Shown here: positions 18,033 through 27,069 of the stretch, one piece after another
Layout: every line of letters starts with the position of its first letter
How positions within the stretch are numbered: position 1 is the first letter of the stretch
Notes under the pieces: model-generated
Seen by the model: the letters and a program-made list of their open reading frames with translations, nothing else
What the model was told of the DNA's origin: nothing
Database searches by the model: none
Translations under genes and position numbers: made by a program
Assembly (NCBI RefSeq): GCF_003605385.1
Contig: NZ_QYTV02000005.1
Coordinates: 1-64,000, forward strand
DNA length: 64,000 nt
From: Siminovitchia acidinfaciens
GTDB taxonomy: Bacteria > Bacillota > Bacilli > Bacillales > Bacillaceae_C
Direction of reading: 5' to 3'

Positions 18033-18503
18033 GTGACAGAAAAATTTTCTAAGGACGACTCAAGTAAAAAGAGTCCCGAACCCATAAACCACCTGATGAA
18101 GGCGATGAACGATTTTTTCGAGCATCGACCAGTGAAAGGATTTTTTGAAAGCCTTGACGAATTGTTCGTCTCTTCTCCTTTTTCCGCCAGCTTCCCAGTA
18201 GAATTAAAAGAAACTGATTCCAAATACGTTATTAAAGCAAAACTGCCTGGTATTAAAAAGGAACAAATAGAAATTGATGTATTGCAACAGTTCGTCACAA
18301 TCTCTGTTATGCATCGTGAAACCATAACAACAGAAAATGAAAAACAGGAAATGATTCAGCATAAAGATTCGATGAGAAGAACATCAAGAACGGTTCCGCT
18401 CACAAAAGCCATTGATACAAAGAATGTGAAAGCATCGTATGAAAACGGATTATTAACGATTGCTATCAACAAACTAAAGGGGAAGAGAATTGATATCACT
18501 TAA
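18033..18503 (+). CDS. Hsp20/alpha-crystallin family small heat-shock or spore protein
   Basis: A 156-residue protein with an alpha-crystallin domain from about residue 55 to 150: FPVELKETDSKYVIKAKLPG begins it and SYENGLLTIAINK is the conserved closing A-x-x-x-n-GvL motif. These proteins hold unfolding clients; in Bacillus related members (CotM, CotP) are spore components, and the neighbouring cotD and yppG make a spore role plausible but unproven. The start is GTG at 18033 behind GGAGGGAGTCCCGCA. A foldback repeat starts one base after its stop codon. Confidence 0.9.
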   Translation: MTEKFSKDDSSKKSPEPINHLMKAMNDFFEHRPVKGFFESLDELFVSSPFSASFPVELKETDSKYVIKAKLPGIKKEQIEIDVLQQFVTISVMHRETITTENEKQEMIQHKDSMRRTSRTVPLTKAIDTKNVKASYENGLLTIAINKLKGKRIDIT

Positions 18504-18690
18504 GAAAAGCGGAAGCGACTTGTGACCTCGAGGGCCTAGGCGCTGAAGGCAGGCTCAGTTCGGCGACGTCCTCGAAAAAGTTATCGCTTTTTCTTCGTGC
18601 GATGTAACGGTGTGGATGCTCTCCTTGCCCTGTCGCTTCGCCTGCACTAACACATCCTGAGCGTCACTGGACAAAGAAAAGCATCTTTCA
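18504..18690 (+). repeat. Foldback intergenic repeat (copy 2), directly after the Hsp20 stop codon
   Basis: It opens with AAAAGCGGAAGCG one base after the stop codon. It then carries TTGTGACCTCGAGGG, CTAGGCGCTGAAGG, GCAGGCTCAG and a distal GTCGCTTCGCCTGCACTA block shared with copies at 13826 and 33781. An internal AAAAAGTTATCGCTTTTTC hairpin is present. Confidence 0.72.
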
Positions 18691-18782
18691 AATCACTATA
18701 ATTACTCATAAGTAAGCGCAAGGCCTTCCCATTCCAATATACTAACAAGGTTTGCTAAAAGTAAAAAAAACGGTTGAAGAAC

Positions 18783-18819
18783 AAAAAAGGAATCGGTCCA
18801 ATACGGCCGTTCCTTTTTT
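18783..18819. terminator. Bidirectional terminator between the Hsp20 gene/repeat and yppG
   Basis: AAAAAAGGAATCGGTCC and GGCCGTTCCTTTTTT pair imperfectly around a short loop and carry T runs on both strands. It serves the convergent yppG and the rightward transcript. Confidence 0.8.
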
Positions 18820-18820
18820 A

Positions 18821-19270
18821 TTACGCTTTGAAGAGGCCTCCTATTCCCTTCGCCATGTTGGAAACCTGGGTTAAAGCATTCATCATTTGCCCTGCGGTAT
18901 CCATCATTTTATTTAAATCGAGGGTACCGCTTTGAGATTTGAATGAATTCAGAAAAGAATTAAAATGCCCCGATTGCGGTTTTGGCAATTGCCCCGGCAT
19001 CTGATAAGGATGGGTATAGCCCCCCGGAGTGTAAGGTGTCTGCAAATGATCTTCCTCGATCTGCAACGGATTATGAAATAACTGATTTGGCATATTATTT
19101 CCACCGTATTGTTGACCCAGATATTGTTGTGCATGCATATGACCCATTTGCATTTGCATCGGAGCTTGATAGTACCCATTAGGCGGGTACATTCCAATAC
19201 TGGAATGATAAGGAGCTTGCATATTGGGATAAGGAGGTAAAAAACCGGCATTCCTTTGGATGTATTGCAT
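18821..19270 (-). CDS. yppG: YppG-like protein, probable spore coat component
   Basis: A 149-residue low-complexity protein rich in Pro, Tyr, Gln, Met and Asn (YPPNGYYQAPMQMQMGHMHA). It has a C-terminal conserved segment FNSFLNSFKSQSGTLDLNKMMDTAG and ends in GIGGLFKA, matching the YppG family encoded next to yppF and recU-ponA in Bacillus. The composition is that of spore surface proteins; function is otherwise unknown. The ATG at 19270 follows GAGGGGGATAAT. Confidence 0.85.
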   Translation of the reverse strand: MQYIQRNAGFLPPYPNMQAPYHSSIGMYPPNGYYQAPMQMQMGHMHAQQYLGQQYGGNNMPNQLFHNPLQIEEDHLQTPYTPGGYTHPYQMPGQLPKPQSGHFNSFLNSFKSQSGTLDLNKMMDTAGQMMNALTQVSNMAKGIGGLFKA

Positions 19271-19460
19271 ATTATCCCCCTCTTCACAGGTACTTACATA
19301 TAAAATATGACTATTGCGGAAAATGGTGATACACCAACCATTGGAAACGCATACAAATATTGTCGATTTTTCACTCGCTTTGTCGGAAGTCTCATTTTTC
19401 TATTAAAATGGAAATTTAAATATCTATGGTACTATGAAAAAAAACTTGGGAGGAATGTTC

Positions 19461-19664
19461 ATGACAATTCACGAGTTGAAGGAGAAGTTTTTGCAGAAAA
19501 GGTCATATTCTATTGAAGATGCATGCCAATTGCTAGACTTTGCTAAACAGACTTATATTAACAACGAAATTTCACTTAAGGAATTCCGTAACGTCATTCG
19601 TGAATTGGAAGCTCTTGGAGCGCATAACACTGATGTTTCTTATGAAAGCGCTGTAAAAGGATAA
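19461..19664 (+). CDS. yppF: YppF-like small protein
   Basis: A 67-residue protein similar in size and placement to B. subtilis YppF (62 residues), function unknown. It is helical and hydrophilic (TIHELKEKFLQKRSYSIEDACQLLDFAK). The ATG at 19461 lies 7 bases after GGGAGG; an ATG at 19434 would put the ribosome-binding site inside the gene. It diverges from yppG. Confidence 0.82.
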   Translation: MTIHELKEKFLQKRSYSIEDACQLLDFAKQTYINNEISLKEFRNVIRELEALGAHNTDVSYESAVKG

Positions 19665-19689
19665 GTAAAACAATTGCTTAATCTGCGTG

Positions 19690-19990
19690 TGTAAACAAGA
19701 CATTGCCGTGGAGGAAGTTCGTAAGCAATCAAGGGTGCGTTTCAAATCTTAGGATTTTGTGCGCCATCCACATCTTTGGCTTTGGCAGGCGCAGGACATG
19801 ACACCAGCCGCTTCACTTGCATTGATATTTCCTGTACGTAGGTGTACTAGCACGAGGGCGTCACAGCACAAAGCGCTACTTCTTTATGACTGCAAATGCT
19901 AAAATGGGCCGTGCGTGCGTAATTATGCTTCCGGATGTTTCCTTGGCCTGCAGCATCCAAGGACTATCCGGCCGTCAAAGCAGGACCTGC
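19690..19990. repeat. Degenerate relative of the foldback repeat (copy 3), otherwise geneless
   Basis: This gap of about 370 bases between yppF and yppE holds no open frame. The segment GGCAGGCGCAGGACATGACACC, then CGCTTCACTTGCATTG and TTTCCTGTACGTAGG, parallels the GCAGGCTCAGGACGCGACATC module of the copies at 33781 and 13826 with many substitutions. It looks like an eroded copy. Confidence 0.45.
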
Positions 19991-20035
19991 AAAATTTGAT
20001 AACGATAAAACATTCATTGCATTCAACAAAAAACG

Positions 20036-20062
20036 ATCCCCTGGCATTATTTCCCAGGGGAT
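20036..20062. terminator. Bidirectional terminator between yppF and yppE
   Basis: ATCCCCTGG and CCAGGGGAT enclose an eight-base loop and are flanked by T runs on both strands (TTTGTTTTCTTTT on plus, CGTTTTTTG on minus). The hairpin overlaps the last codons of yppE. Confidence 0.88.
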
Positions 20063-20424
20063 TTGTTTTCTTTTAATGCTTCAAGTATCCGTTCAAGCAC
20101 ATATTCAATCGACTGAATGTGGCTTTTGAATCTCTTCAAGCTTGTATCAGGAAAAAACGCTCGGATAGCGACCATCTGCAAGTTTTCCGTTGTATTTTTT
20201 ATTTGCAAGGGATACAGATTTTTAGGCTTGGTGACGGAAAGCCAATCTATTGCTTCCGGTTCCCACTCTTCACTCAAGGTTTTCACTTTATCTGCGAAAG
20301 GCTTCACCTCAGAATAAAAATCCCCCTGCTCCCCTGTTTTTCTGCATTGAAGAAAGATTGCAGCTGCACTTCGGTTATACTCAAGCAGCTGGCTTGTCAT
20401 TTCTTTCAAATGTGTGTAGTTCAT
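20047..20424 (-). CDS. yppE: YppE family protein (DUF1798)
   Basis: A 125-residue soluble helical protein matching YppE (123 residues in B. subtilis), function unknown. It begins MNYTHLKEMTSQLLEYN and contains GDFYSEVKPFADKV and VTKPKNLYPLQI, the family's best-conserved stretch. The ATG at 20424 lies 8 bases after AGGAG. It belongs to the yppC-yppG cluster by recU-ponA. Confidence 0.85.
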   Translation of the reverse strand: MNYTHLKEMTSQLLEYNRSAAAIFLQCRKTGEQGDFYSEVKPFADKVKTLSEEWEPEAIDWLSVTKPKNLYPLQIKNTTENLQMVAIRAFFPDTSLKRFKSHIQSIEYVLERILEALKENKSPGK

Positions 20425-20545
20425 CCCTTCAGCTCCTATGATAAAAACAGCTGAATTATTATCTGCTGCGTGATTGCAATATCATCTTATCCTCTGAAGG
20501 TCAGTAATTCAAGCTTTTCTAATTTTTAATGGTAACAAGCATGAC

Positions 20546-20752
20546 TTAGGATACATTGTATTGCCTTATTCTTTCCCTTGCATTTTTCAACTCCAACTGC
20601 GCAAGCTTTCTATCAATATCGGTTCTTTCCTGATTCATCGTCGTCGCTTCATTCGTCTCTTCGTTCTTGATTCTTTCTGCTATTTGTTTTTCCAACAATT
20701 CCAGTTGCTCCTTGATCTCTGCCAGCTTGCCGAGACAATCATTCATTTTCAT
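20546..20752 (-). CDS. Small coiled-coil protein in the yppD position
   Basis: A 68-residue, highly charged protein that reads as one long helix (LAEIKEQLELLEKQIAERIK, then DIDRKLAQLELKNARERIRQ). GGAGGAGATATCGG precedes the ATG at 20752, a strong start signal. It lies between yppE and yppC, where B. subtilis has yppD, but I cannot confirm homology from sequence alone. No membrane segment or signal peptide. Confidence 0.65.
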   Translation of the reverse strand: MKMNDCLGKLAEIKEQLELLEKQIAERIKNEETNEATTMNQERTDIDRKLAQLELKNARERIRQYNVS

Positions 20753-20889
20753 CCGATATCTCCTCCGTCTGACTTGTTTGATTACCTATTCTCCTTTCAA
20801 TTTGAACATCCTGCCCCACTGACAAAACTAGAAGCAAATCGGCAAACAAAGTCTTTAATCTATCTATGCTGCACACCCATTCGACATCG

Positions 20890-21888
20890 TTAACGCCGTT
20901 TGGTAATCAATTGCTTTACATGATAGTAACGCTGAAGCTGCTCTTGCTTTTTATAATACCAGCTTGTCAACGCAACAGATTTTTTCATCCGAGGATCCTC
21001 CGCCCAATCTGGTTGAAGGGAATATTTTAAAGACCAGTCCTCTATTTTCCTTGAATGATGCTCTATGACCGGCAATACTGCCCTGATAAAAGGCGTACTC
21101 CGCTTATTTCCCGAATAAGTATAGCGTTCATAATCATAACGTGAACCGGTCGGTTCTATTTTAAGTGCAAAATTATAAAAATGCGGATAAAGATCGACAT
21201 CAAATAAAATGGAGGAAAGGCGTTTTCCTAACTCAATTCTTTTCCATACTTTTTTAAACTTTACAACGCTCTCTCCATATAACTCACCTTGAATTGTTGG
21301 AAAAACAACAAAGTTAAAATGAAGAAGCTCATGAAGTGCGAAGAATGCTGAATGAAAAATCTTCTCTTTATAAAATGGATGTAATATGACCGGTTTGTGA
21401 ATCATGTGCTGTTCATTAACAATTAGCGCGTACATCAGGCGCTTTCTATCACCATTTTTCCAAAATTCCCTCCATTCTTTTTGCATGAACCCCGAAACAA
21501 AAAAATGATCAAGCAAGTGGAATAAAGGACGTTTTAATTTTTTTGACCATTTATATATCAACAATTGTGGAATAGCATCTTTAAAGATAATCCAATTCGC
21601 CCTTTCCAATGTCAAAAAAAGACGTTTTCTTGTCTTTGCATCAAGGATTTTCGGGATTGTTTCACCATAAAGATCTCCCATATTCCAACCAGTATTACGG
21701 GACACCATTGAAGCTAAAAACGACCATGCTATTTCCGGATTTGCCAAAAAAAACTTCTGATAATATTTTGTCCTTGAAATGTTATCTTTATTGCCGTGAA
21801 ACACTTCCTGTCTAACCCAATCTATAATAAAATGTTCATTGAATTGGATACTTTGCTTTTGGTAGAAAAGCTTTTTGTGGGACTCCAT
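20890..21888 (-). CDS. yppC: YppC family protein (DUF2515)
   Basis: A 332-residue soluble protein matching YppC, which lies beside recU in Bacillus; function unknown. Distinctive stretches are ISRTKYYQKFFLANPEIAWSF, ASMVSRNTGWNMGDL and FHSAFFALHELLHFNFVVFP. The C-terminal VALTSWYYKKQEQL contains a lone conserved-looking Trp-Tyr-Tyr. The ATG at 21888 follows GGGAGTAAAACAG. It diverges from recU. Confidence 0.88.
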   Translation of the reverse strand: MESHKKLFYQKQSIQFNEHFIIDWVRQEVFHGNKDNISRTKYYQKFFLANPEIAWSFLASMVSRNTGWNMGDLYGETIPKILDAKTRKRLFLTLERANWIIFKDAIPQLLIYKWSKKLKRPLFHLLDHFFVSGFMQKEWREFWKNGDRKRLMYALIVNEQHMIHKPVILHPFYKEKIFHSAFFALHELLHFNFVVFPTIQGELYGESVVKFKKVWKRIELGKRLSSILFDVDLYPHFYNFALKIEPTGSRYDYERYTYSGNKRSTPFIRAVLPVIEHHSRKIEDWSLKYSLQPDWAEDPRMKKSVALTSWYYKKQEQLQRYYHVKQLITKRR

Positions 21889-21986
21889 CTGTTTTACTCC
21901 CAGTCATTTTCTCTTTAATATGTACTAAAGTTCCCTAATATTATTCATAGCCTATGTTATAATTTAGTTTTATAAGGGGGATGAAT

Positions 21987-22598
21987 ATGGAATTTCATTA
22001 TCCTACAGGCCGCAAATATGTTGCACCGTCCGACAGCGGGAAAAGAGTTCATGCGCCTAAAAAAGAGACTATTTATAGTAACAGGGGAATGACACTGGAG
22101 GAAGACTTGAATGAAACAAACCAGTACTATTTAGCCAATGGCTTGGCTGTCATCCACAAAAAGCCAACGCCGGTACAGATTGTACATGTCGATTATAAAA
22201 AAAGGAGCACAGCTGTCATTAAGGAGGCGTACTTCCGCCAAGCATCAACAACGGATTATAACGGGATTTGTAATAGCAAGTATATTGATTTTGAGGCAAA
22301 AGAGACGAAAAGCCCTACATCATTTCCATTAAAAAATATCCACGAACACCAAATAGAACATATGCAAAATATAATTAAACAAAATGGGATTGCTTTTGTT
22401 ATCATCCGTTTTTCATTAACTGAAGAAATCTTTTTGCTTGAGGGCAAGCGTTTATTCGAATTCTGGGACCGCATGAAGAACGGTGGCAGAAAATCAATTA
22501 CAAAAAAAGAGTTGATGATTCATGGACATCCCATCGAGCTTGGCTGGGCGCCAAGGATTGATTATTTAAAAGTCATACGTCAACTTTATGGATTTTGA
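21987..22598 (+). CDS. recU: Holliday junction resolvase RecU
   Basis: A 203-residue endonuclease that cuts four-way junctions in recombination repair and chromosome segregation. The family signatures [46 protein letters not shown] and [11 protein letters not shown] are present; Asp and Glu of the last motif coordinate the metal. The ATG at 21987 is 6 bases after GGGGG and matches the family start; an ATG at 21981 abuts the ribosome-binding site. It forms an operon with ponA, as across Firmicutes. Confidence 0.96.
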   Translation: MEFHYPTGRKYVAPSDSGKRVHAPKKETIYSNRGMTLEEDLNETNQYYLANGLAVIHKKPTPVQIVHVDYKKRSTAVIKEAYFRQASTTDYNGICNSKYIDFEAKETKSPTSFPLKNIHEHQIEHMQNIIKQNGIAFVIIRFSLTEEIFLLEGKRLFEFWDRMKNGGRKSITKKELMIHGHPIELGWAPRIDYLKVIRQLYGF

Positions 22599-22639
22599 TG
22601 GGGAATGAGAAACCGCGGAACTGAAAGTGAGGATTTTTT

Positions 22640-25279
22640 ATGGCAGAGAAATATCAATCTCGAACAGAACGGCGTAAGCAAGGAGCCGATAAAAAAAGAA
22701 TTAAGGGAAAAAAGAAAGGGAATCTATTCAAAAGAATCATAATGCTTGTTTTGATTCTTGGACTGGCAGGTTTGGCTACCGGTGCCGGCACTTTCGCCTG
22801 GTATGTAAAAGGTGTGCCAAAGCTGGATAAACAACTTTTGGTTGACCCTGTTGCATCAGAATTATTGGATATTAACGGTGACGTATTCACAACTTTGGGA
22901 ACAGAGCGGCGTGATTATGTTGAGATTGACGATATACCCCAGCAAGTGAAAGATGCTGTTTTAGCTACAGAGGATGTACGCTTTTACAAGCATCACGGAA
23001 TTGATGTAAAAAGGTTGGTTGGAGCCGTTTTTGCCAACTTCTCCAGAGGTTTTGGATCCGAAGGGGCATCTACTTTGACACAGCAAGTGGTTAAACGCTC
23101 TTTCCTTTCCGATGAAAAAACATTAAAAAGAAAAGCCCAGGAAGCTTGGCTCTCCATTCAGCTAGAGAACAATTACACGAAAGACCAAATTTTTGAAATG
23201 TACGTGAATAAAATTTATTATTCCAACGGTATACACGGCATAGAAACAGCATCCAAGTTTTATTTCGATAAAACATTAGACGAATTAGAGCTGCAGGAAG
23301 CGGCATTCCTAGCTGGTCTTCCGCAAAGCCCAAACAACTATAACCCATATGAACATCTGGACAAGGCAGACAAAAGGAAAAACATCGTCTTATCTTTGAT
23401 GTATCAGCATGGAAAAATCAGTAAGGAACAAATGGATAAAGCAAAGGAGATTTCAGTTGCTGAAACCCTCGTTCCGAAAGACGAAAACCAAAAAGCTTCC
23501 TATAAGTATGACTCCTTTGTAGATCAAGTCATTAAAGAAGTTGAACAGATGGGAGATTATAACGTTTTCGCTGACGGATTAAAGATTTATACAACTCTTG
23601 ATCCGGATGCACAGGAATATACAGAAAAGATGCTCTTTACAGATGAGGTAGTCCAATATCCTGACGATAAATTTCAGGCCGGGATCGTGTTGATGGATAC
23701 AAAATCAGGCGAAGTCAGAGCAATTGGAGGAAGCAGAAACCAGGATGTAAAGCGTGGACGCAATTTTGCCACACAGCTGAAAGATAAAACTCCAGGTTCA
23801 ACTGCAAAACCAATCTATGATTATGGTCCAGCTATCGAGTATCTGAATTGGTCAACATACGAGCAGATAAAAGACGAGCCATACACATACCAAGGAGGTA
23901 CCCCGATCAACAACTTTGACAGATCCCATTTGGGTCAAATGTCCATTAGGGAGGCCCTATATAGGTCTAGAAATATCCCAGCTTTAAAAGCATTCCATGA
24001 AGTAGGCCAAGAAAATGTCAAGCAGTTCGCAGAGAAGCTGGGACTTGATGATCCTAAACTGGTGGAGTCTGACGCAATCGGAGGTGGAGAACAGCATCCT
24101 TCACCTATGGACCTTGCAGGCGCCTATGCAGCCTTTGGAAATAACGGCATGTACAATAAGCCTCATACCGTGAAAAAAATAGTGTTGATGGACGGTGAAA
24201 CGGAGGTTAAAAACAAAGTTGAACCGGAAGTTGCCATGAAAGATTCAACAGCCTACATGGTCACCGATATGCTGAAAGACGTTCTGTCAGGCAAAGCAGG
24301 AGCTACTGGAGGAGCTGCCGCTATCCCGGGACTGCCAGTAGCAGGTAAAACAGGTACTACAAATTACACTCAAGAAGAAATGATTAAATACAATATACCT
24401 GCCGGAAGCTCACCTGACTCTTGGTTTGCCGGTTATACAACAAACTATACGATTGCAGTTTGGACCGGATACGAGGAAAGGAAGAATCCAATATTACCAA
24501 ATGATTTGAAAATCGCTCAGCATCTATTTAGGAATCTGATGGTACACGCTTCAGCAAATGTCCAAACACCGGATTTCACAATGCCTAGTAGCGTCGTTAG
24601 AGCGGCTGTTGAAAAAGGATCTAACCCAGCCAAGAAGCCAAGCAAATATACACCGGAAAGCAATATCGTTTATGAACTGTTTGTTAAAGGAACTGAGCCA
24701 ACGGAAGTGTCACAGGCGTTTGATAAACTGGATGCGCCTAATGTAACTGGTGAATACAAAGAAGATGGAAATCAAGTTGTCTTTTCCTGGAGTCATTCAG
24801 ACACAAAGGAACAAGATTTGAAGTTTGAAGTGAAGGTTGATCTTGGTGGAGGCAAACAGAAAGACTTAGGAACAACTTCTGATACAGAGTTTGTCATTAA
24901 CGATGTTGAACCTGGTGAAACATATGGGATTCAAGTCGTGGCCGTCGCAGATTCACAACGAAGTGAACCTGGTTCCGTCACCGTCACAGTCCCTCAACAA
25001 GACGAGGACGAAGATGAGGCGGAAGAAGAAGAAATCCAGGATGAAGATCAAGACAATGCTGACAATAGCGATCAGAATACAGAAGACAAACAAGAGCAAA
25101 AAGACAAAGAGAAAGACAAAGATAAACAAAAAGATGATAAGCCAAAGGATGACAATGGCCAACAGCCTGGTGATGATAGCAGCGGAAATCCTGGAGCCGG
25201 AGAAAAGGACGATAATAAAGATAACCCGGCGGATATCCCTGTTGATGACAGCCCTGAAGGAAGACAGGAAGACAACTAA
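22640..25279 (+). CDS. ponA: Class A penicillin-binding protein 1 (PonA)
   Basis: An 879-residue bifunctional peptidoglycan synthase. A basic cytoplasmic tail and a membrane anchor occupy about residues 31-56. The GT51 glycosyltransferase has Glu111 in ATEDVRFYKHHG and GASTLTQQ. The transpeptidase has Ser387 in GSTAK, SRN at 443-445 and KTG at 570-572. A fibronectin-like domain spans about 695-785. The last 90 residues form an extreme Asp/Glu/Lys/Gln tail. PBP1 interacts with GpsB, also encoded here. The gene is 41 bases after recU. Confidence 0.97.
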   Translation: MAEKYQSRTERRKQGADKKRIKGKKKGNLFKRIIMLVLILGLAGLATGAGTFAWYVKGVPKLDKQLLVDPVASELLDINGDVFTTLGTERRDYVEIDDIPQQVKDAVLATEDVRFYKHHGIDVKRLVGAVFANFSRGFGSEGASTLTQQVVKRSFLSDEKTLKRKAQEAWLSIQLENNYTKDQIFEMYVNKIYYSNGIHGIETASKFYFDKTLDELELQEAAFLAGLPQSPNNYNPYEHLDKADKRKNIVLSLMYQHGKISKEQMDKAKEISVAETLVPKDENQKASYKYDSFVDQVIKEVEQMGDYNVFADGLKIYTTLDPDAQEYTEKMLFTDEVVQYPDDKFQAGIVLMDTKSGEVRAIGGSRNQDVKRGRNFATQLKDKTPGSTAKPIYDYGPAIEYLNWSTYEQIKDEPYTYQGGTPINNFDRSHLGQMSIREALYRSRNIPALKAFHEVGQENVKQFAEKLGLDDPKLVESDAIGGGEQHPSPMDLAGAYAAFGNNGMYNKPHTVKKIVLMDGETEVKNKVEPEVAMKDSTAYMVTDMLKDVLSGKAGATGGAAAIPGLPVAGKTGTTNYTQEEMIKYNIPAGSSPDSWFAGYTTNYTIAVWTGYEERKNPILPNDLKIAQHLFRNLMVHASANVQTPDFTMPSSVVRAAVEKGSNPAKKPSKYTPESNIVYELFVKGTEPTEVSQAFDKLDAPNVTGEYKEDGNQVVFSWSHSDTKEQDLKFEVKVDLGGGKQKDLGTTSDTEFVINDVEPGETYGIQVVAVADSQRSEPGSVTVTVPQQDEDEDEAEEEEIQDEDQDNADNSDQNTEDKQEQKDKEKDKDKQKDDKPKDDNGQQPGDDSSGNPGAGEKDDNKDNPADIPVDDSPEGRQEDN

Positions 25280-25281
25280 CA

Positions 25282-25345
25282 AGAAAAGCGGAAGCGCTCG
25301 TTTAGCGACGTAAAAACTGGAGTGCCTCCGACGACAGTGTTATGA
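25282..25345 (+). repeat. Partial foldback repeat (copy 4) after ponA
   Basis: AAAAGCGGAAGCGCTCG begins 4 bases after the ponA stop codon and is followed by GGAGTGCCTCCGACGACAG, a tail block also seen near 33950. Only about 60 bases remain, so this is a deleted copy. In B. subtilis ypoC lies in this spot. Confidence 0.7.
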
Positions 25346-25360
25346 TTGTTATAAGCAACA

Positions 25361-25395
25361 AAAAATGGATGACCTTGATGGTCATCCATTTTTTT
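25361..25395. terminator. Bidirectional terminator between ponA and nth
   Basis: AAAAAATGGATGACC and GGTCATCCATTTTTT pair over 15 bases with T runs on both strands. The last codons of nth lie inside the hairpin. Confidence 0.92.
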
Positions 25396-26056
25396 GCATT
25401 ACTCTCTTATCCTTTTGTCTCATTCTCTTTTTCCCTTCCCTGCATAAATCAAGCAATGGACAAATTTCACATTGGGGATTTTGGGCTTTACAGTGGTATC
25501 TTCCAAAAAAGATTATCCTATGGTGGCTGACAGACCACAGTTCTTCTGGAATTTTTCGCATCAGCGCTTTTTCGACTTCTAAAACACTGTCTTTCCAACG
25601 GCAAAAAGCTAACCTTTTACTGACCCTTTCAACATGCGTATCCACTGCGATAGCAGGAACTCCAAAAGCAACGGAAACAACAACGTTTGCAGTTTTTCGT
25701 CCAACACCGGGAAGCTTGACAAGCTCATCACGATCCGACGGCACTTCCCCTCCATAATTCTCCAATAGCAAGTAGCACAGTTTTTGTATGTTCTTTGCTT
25801 TATTCCGGAAAAGCCCAATTGACCGAATATCTTGCTGGAGCTCCTCAAGAGGCACTTTTAAATAGTCCTCCGGAGTTTTATACTTTTTAAAAAGCGATTC
25901 AGTCACTTTATTTACAAGTACATCAGTACACTGTGCTGATAATAATACCGCAATAACAAGTTCAAAGGGATTCGAATGAATCAATTCGCATTCAGCTTCT
26001 GGAAACATCTCCCCCATTGTATCAATGCAAAACCTGACTTCTTGTTTATTCAACAT
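25382..26056 (-). CDS. nth: Endonuclease III
   Basis: A 224-residue bifunctional DNA glycosylase/AP lyase removing oxidised pyrimidines. The helix-hairpin-helix LPGVGRKTANVV holds the catalytic Lys near residue 120, and the catalytic Asp follows in IAVDTHVERVSKRL near 138. Four cysteines in the pattern C-x6-C-x2-C-x5-C (HCKAQNPQCEICPLLDLC) bind the 4Fe-4S cluster. The ATG at 26056 follows GGAGGTGAAATAAT. It lies downstream of dnaD, as in B. subtilis, but a repeat remnant separates them. Confidence 0.96.
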   Translation of the reverse strand: MLNKQEVRFCIDTMGEMFPEAECELIHSNPFELVIAVLLSAQCTDVLVNKVTESLFKKYKTPEDYLKVPLEELQQDIRSIGLFRNKAKNIQKLCYLLLENYGGEVPSDRDELVKLPGVGRKTANVVVSVAFGVPAIAVDTHVERVSKRLAFCRWKDSVLEVEKALMRKIPEELWSVSHHRIIFFGRYHCKAQNPQCEICPLLDLCREGKKRMRQKDKRVMQKNG

Positions 26057-26084
26057 ATTATTTCACCTCCAACTGGCAAAGGCG

Positions 26085-26250
26085 TGATAAATAGCCCAGC
26101 GCCTTGATCAGAGCGCAATCATGTAGTTCTCAGCCGCCAATGGAAAACCACCGATCCCATCACATCATGTGAAACCCGTTTTAATACTCTTTCTATAGCT
26201 TTAGGAAGAGCTGTACGAGACTTATCTGAAAAAGCAATGGTGCTAAATCT
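26085..26250 (+). repeat. Degenerate foldback repeat (copy 5) between nth and dnaD
   Basis: CCAGCGCCTTGATCAG, CAGCCGCCAATGGAAAACCACC and CATCACATCATGTGAAAC match modules of the long copies at 13826 and 49021. The remainder has drifted. It begins about 28 bases upstream of the nth start codon. Confidence 0.6.
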
Positions 26251-26277
26251 GGGCAAAGTAATACAAACATATAAAAT

Positions 26278-26979
26278 TTATGGCTCCAGCCAATTATAAA
26301 AAGGGATCGTTTTTGATATCGACTCTGTCGAAGACTGGGACGGCTGCCTTATCTTTTGCCTGAATTGGATCCCCTGCATCCGGGCTTGTTCAAGCGTCCG
26401 CACCCCGTTCCTCTTCCAATTGAATAAAATGCGATCAATATACCTGAAGCTCAGCTTGCCCGACATAACCGCCTCTCTTAGGGCAGCTTTAATTATGATT
26501 GGATCCTGTCCATCATCATCAAGCCACATGGCAAGATTCTCACATTCCATTGGTGATAACGGTCTGCCGAACTCCTGTTCAAAAACAGTGTATAAATCAC
26601 TTTCCTCATGCATTGTATTTTTTAGATCATCTTGCTTTTTCTCAAATTTCAACTCATCTGCAAGCCTTAGCCATAATGGGCTCAATGAATATTTTTCAAA
26701 GTGGATTTCGTCTTCCGATATTCCTTCTTCTATCGAAAGTAACTGCATTTGAACAAGCTTCCTTAACATACCTGAACATTCATCACTACCTACCGTCATT
26801 CTTTCAGCCAACTGTTCCGGTGTAGGAAATCCATTTCCAGATTCAATAAACGTACAGATATGCAGCAGCAAGGTCAAATCCTTTTCATCCAAGCCAATCT
26901 CCTTATACTTACGCAGCAAGAGATTTGGCACCTGAATCATGCCGGCTTCCATCCACGACACTATTAACTCTTTATCCAT
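26278..26979 (-). CDS. dnaD: DNA replication initiation and primosome protein DnaD
   Basis: A 233-residue protein that remodels DNA and helps load the DnaB/DnaC helicase at oriC and stalled forks. The winged-helix N-terminal domain contains IQVPNLLLRKYKEIGLDEKD. The DnaD C-terminal domain contains FGRPLSPMECENLAMWLDD and the signature LSFRYIDRILFNWKRNGVRT. It ends in PFYNWLEP, like the B. subtilis protein. The ATG at 26979 follows GAGGTGCTTAAT; the extra N-terminal frame to 27048 is not supported. Confidence 0.95.
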   Translation of the reverse strand: MDKELIVSWMEAGMIQVPNLLLRKYKEIGLDEKDLTLLLHICTFIESGNGFPTPEQLAERMTVGSDECSGMLRKLVQMQLLSIEEGISEDEIHFEKYSLSPLWLRLADELKFEKKQDDLKNTMHEESDLYTVFEQEFGRPLSPMECENLAMWLDDDGQDPIIIKAALREAVMSGKLSFRYIDRILFNWKRNGVRTLEQARMQGIQFRQKIRQPSQSSTESISKTIPFYNWLEP

Positions 26980-27031
26980 ATTAAGCACCTCGTCTTTACT
27001 AGCGTGGAAACCGCTGTCCTCGATGGAAAAA

Positions 27032-27052
27032 CCACGCACAAACCGCACGTGG
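27032..27052 (-). terminator. Terminator after aspB
   Basis: On the minus strand CCACGTGC and GTGCGTGG pair over eight positions including two G-U pairs, followed by TTTTTCC. It lies about 17 bases after the aspB stop codon, so dnaD probably needs its own promoter. Confidence 0.7.
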
Positions 27053-27069
27053 CTTTATTTTTCAAATAA

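Noticed and set aside
24953-25282. Long hydrophobic antisense frame of 109 codons within ponA
   Set aside because: It is the complement of the Lys/Asp/Glu-rich tail, which automatically reads as Phe/Leu/Ile/Val. No ribosome-binding site.
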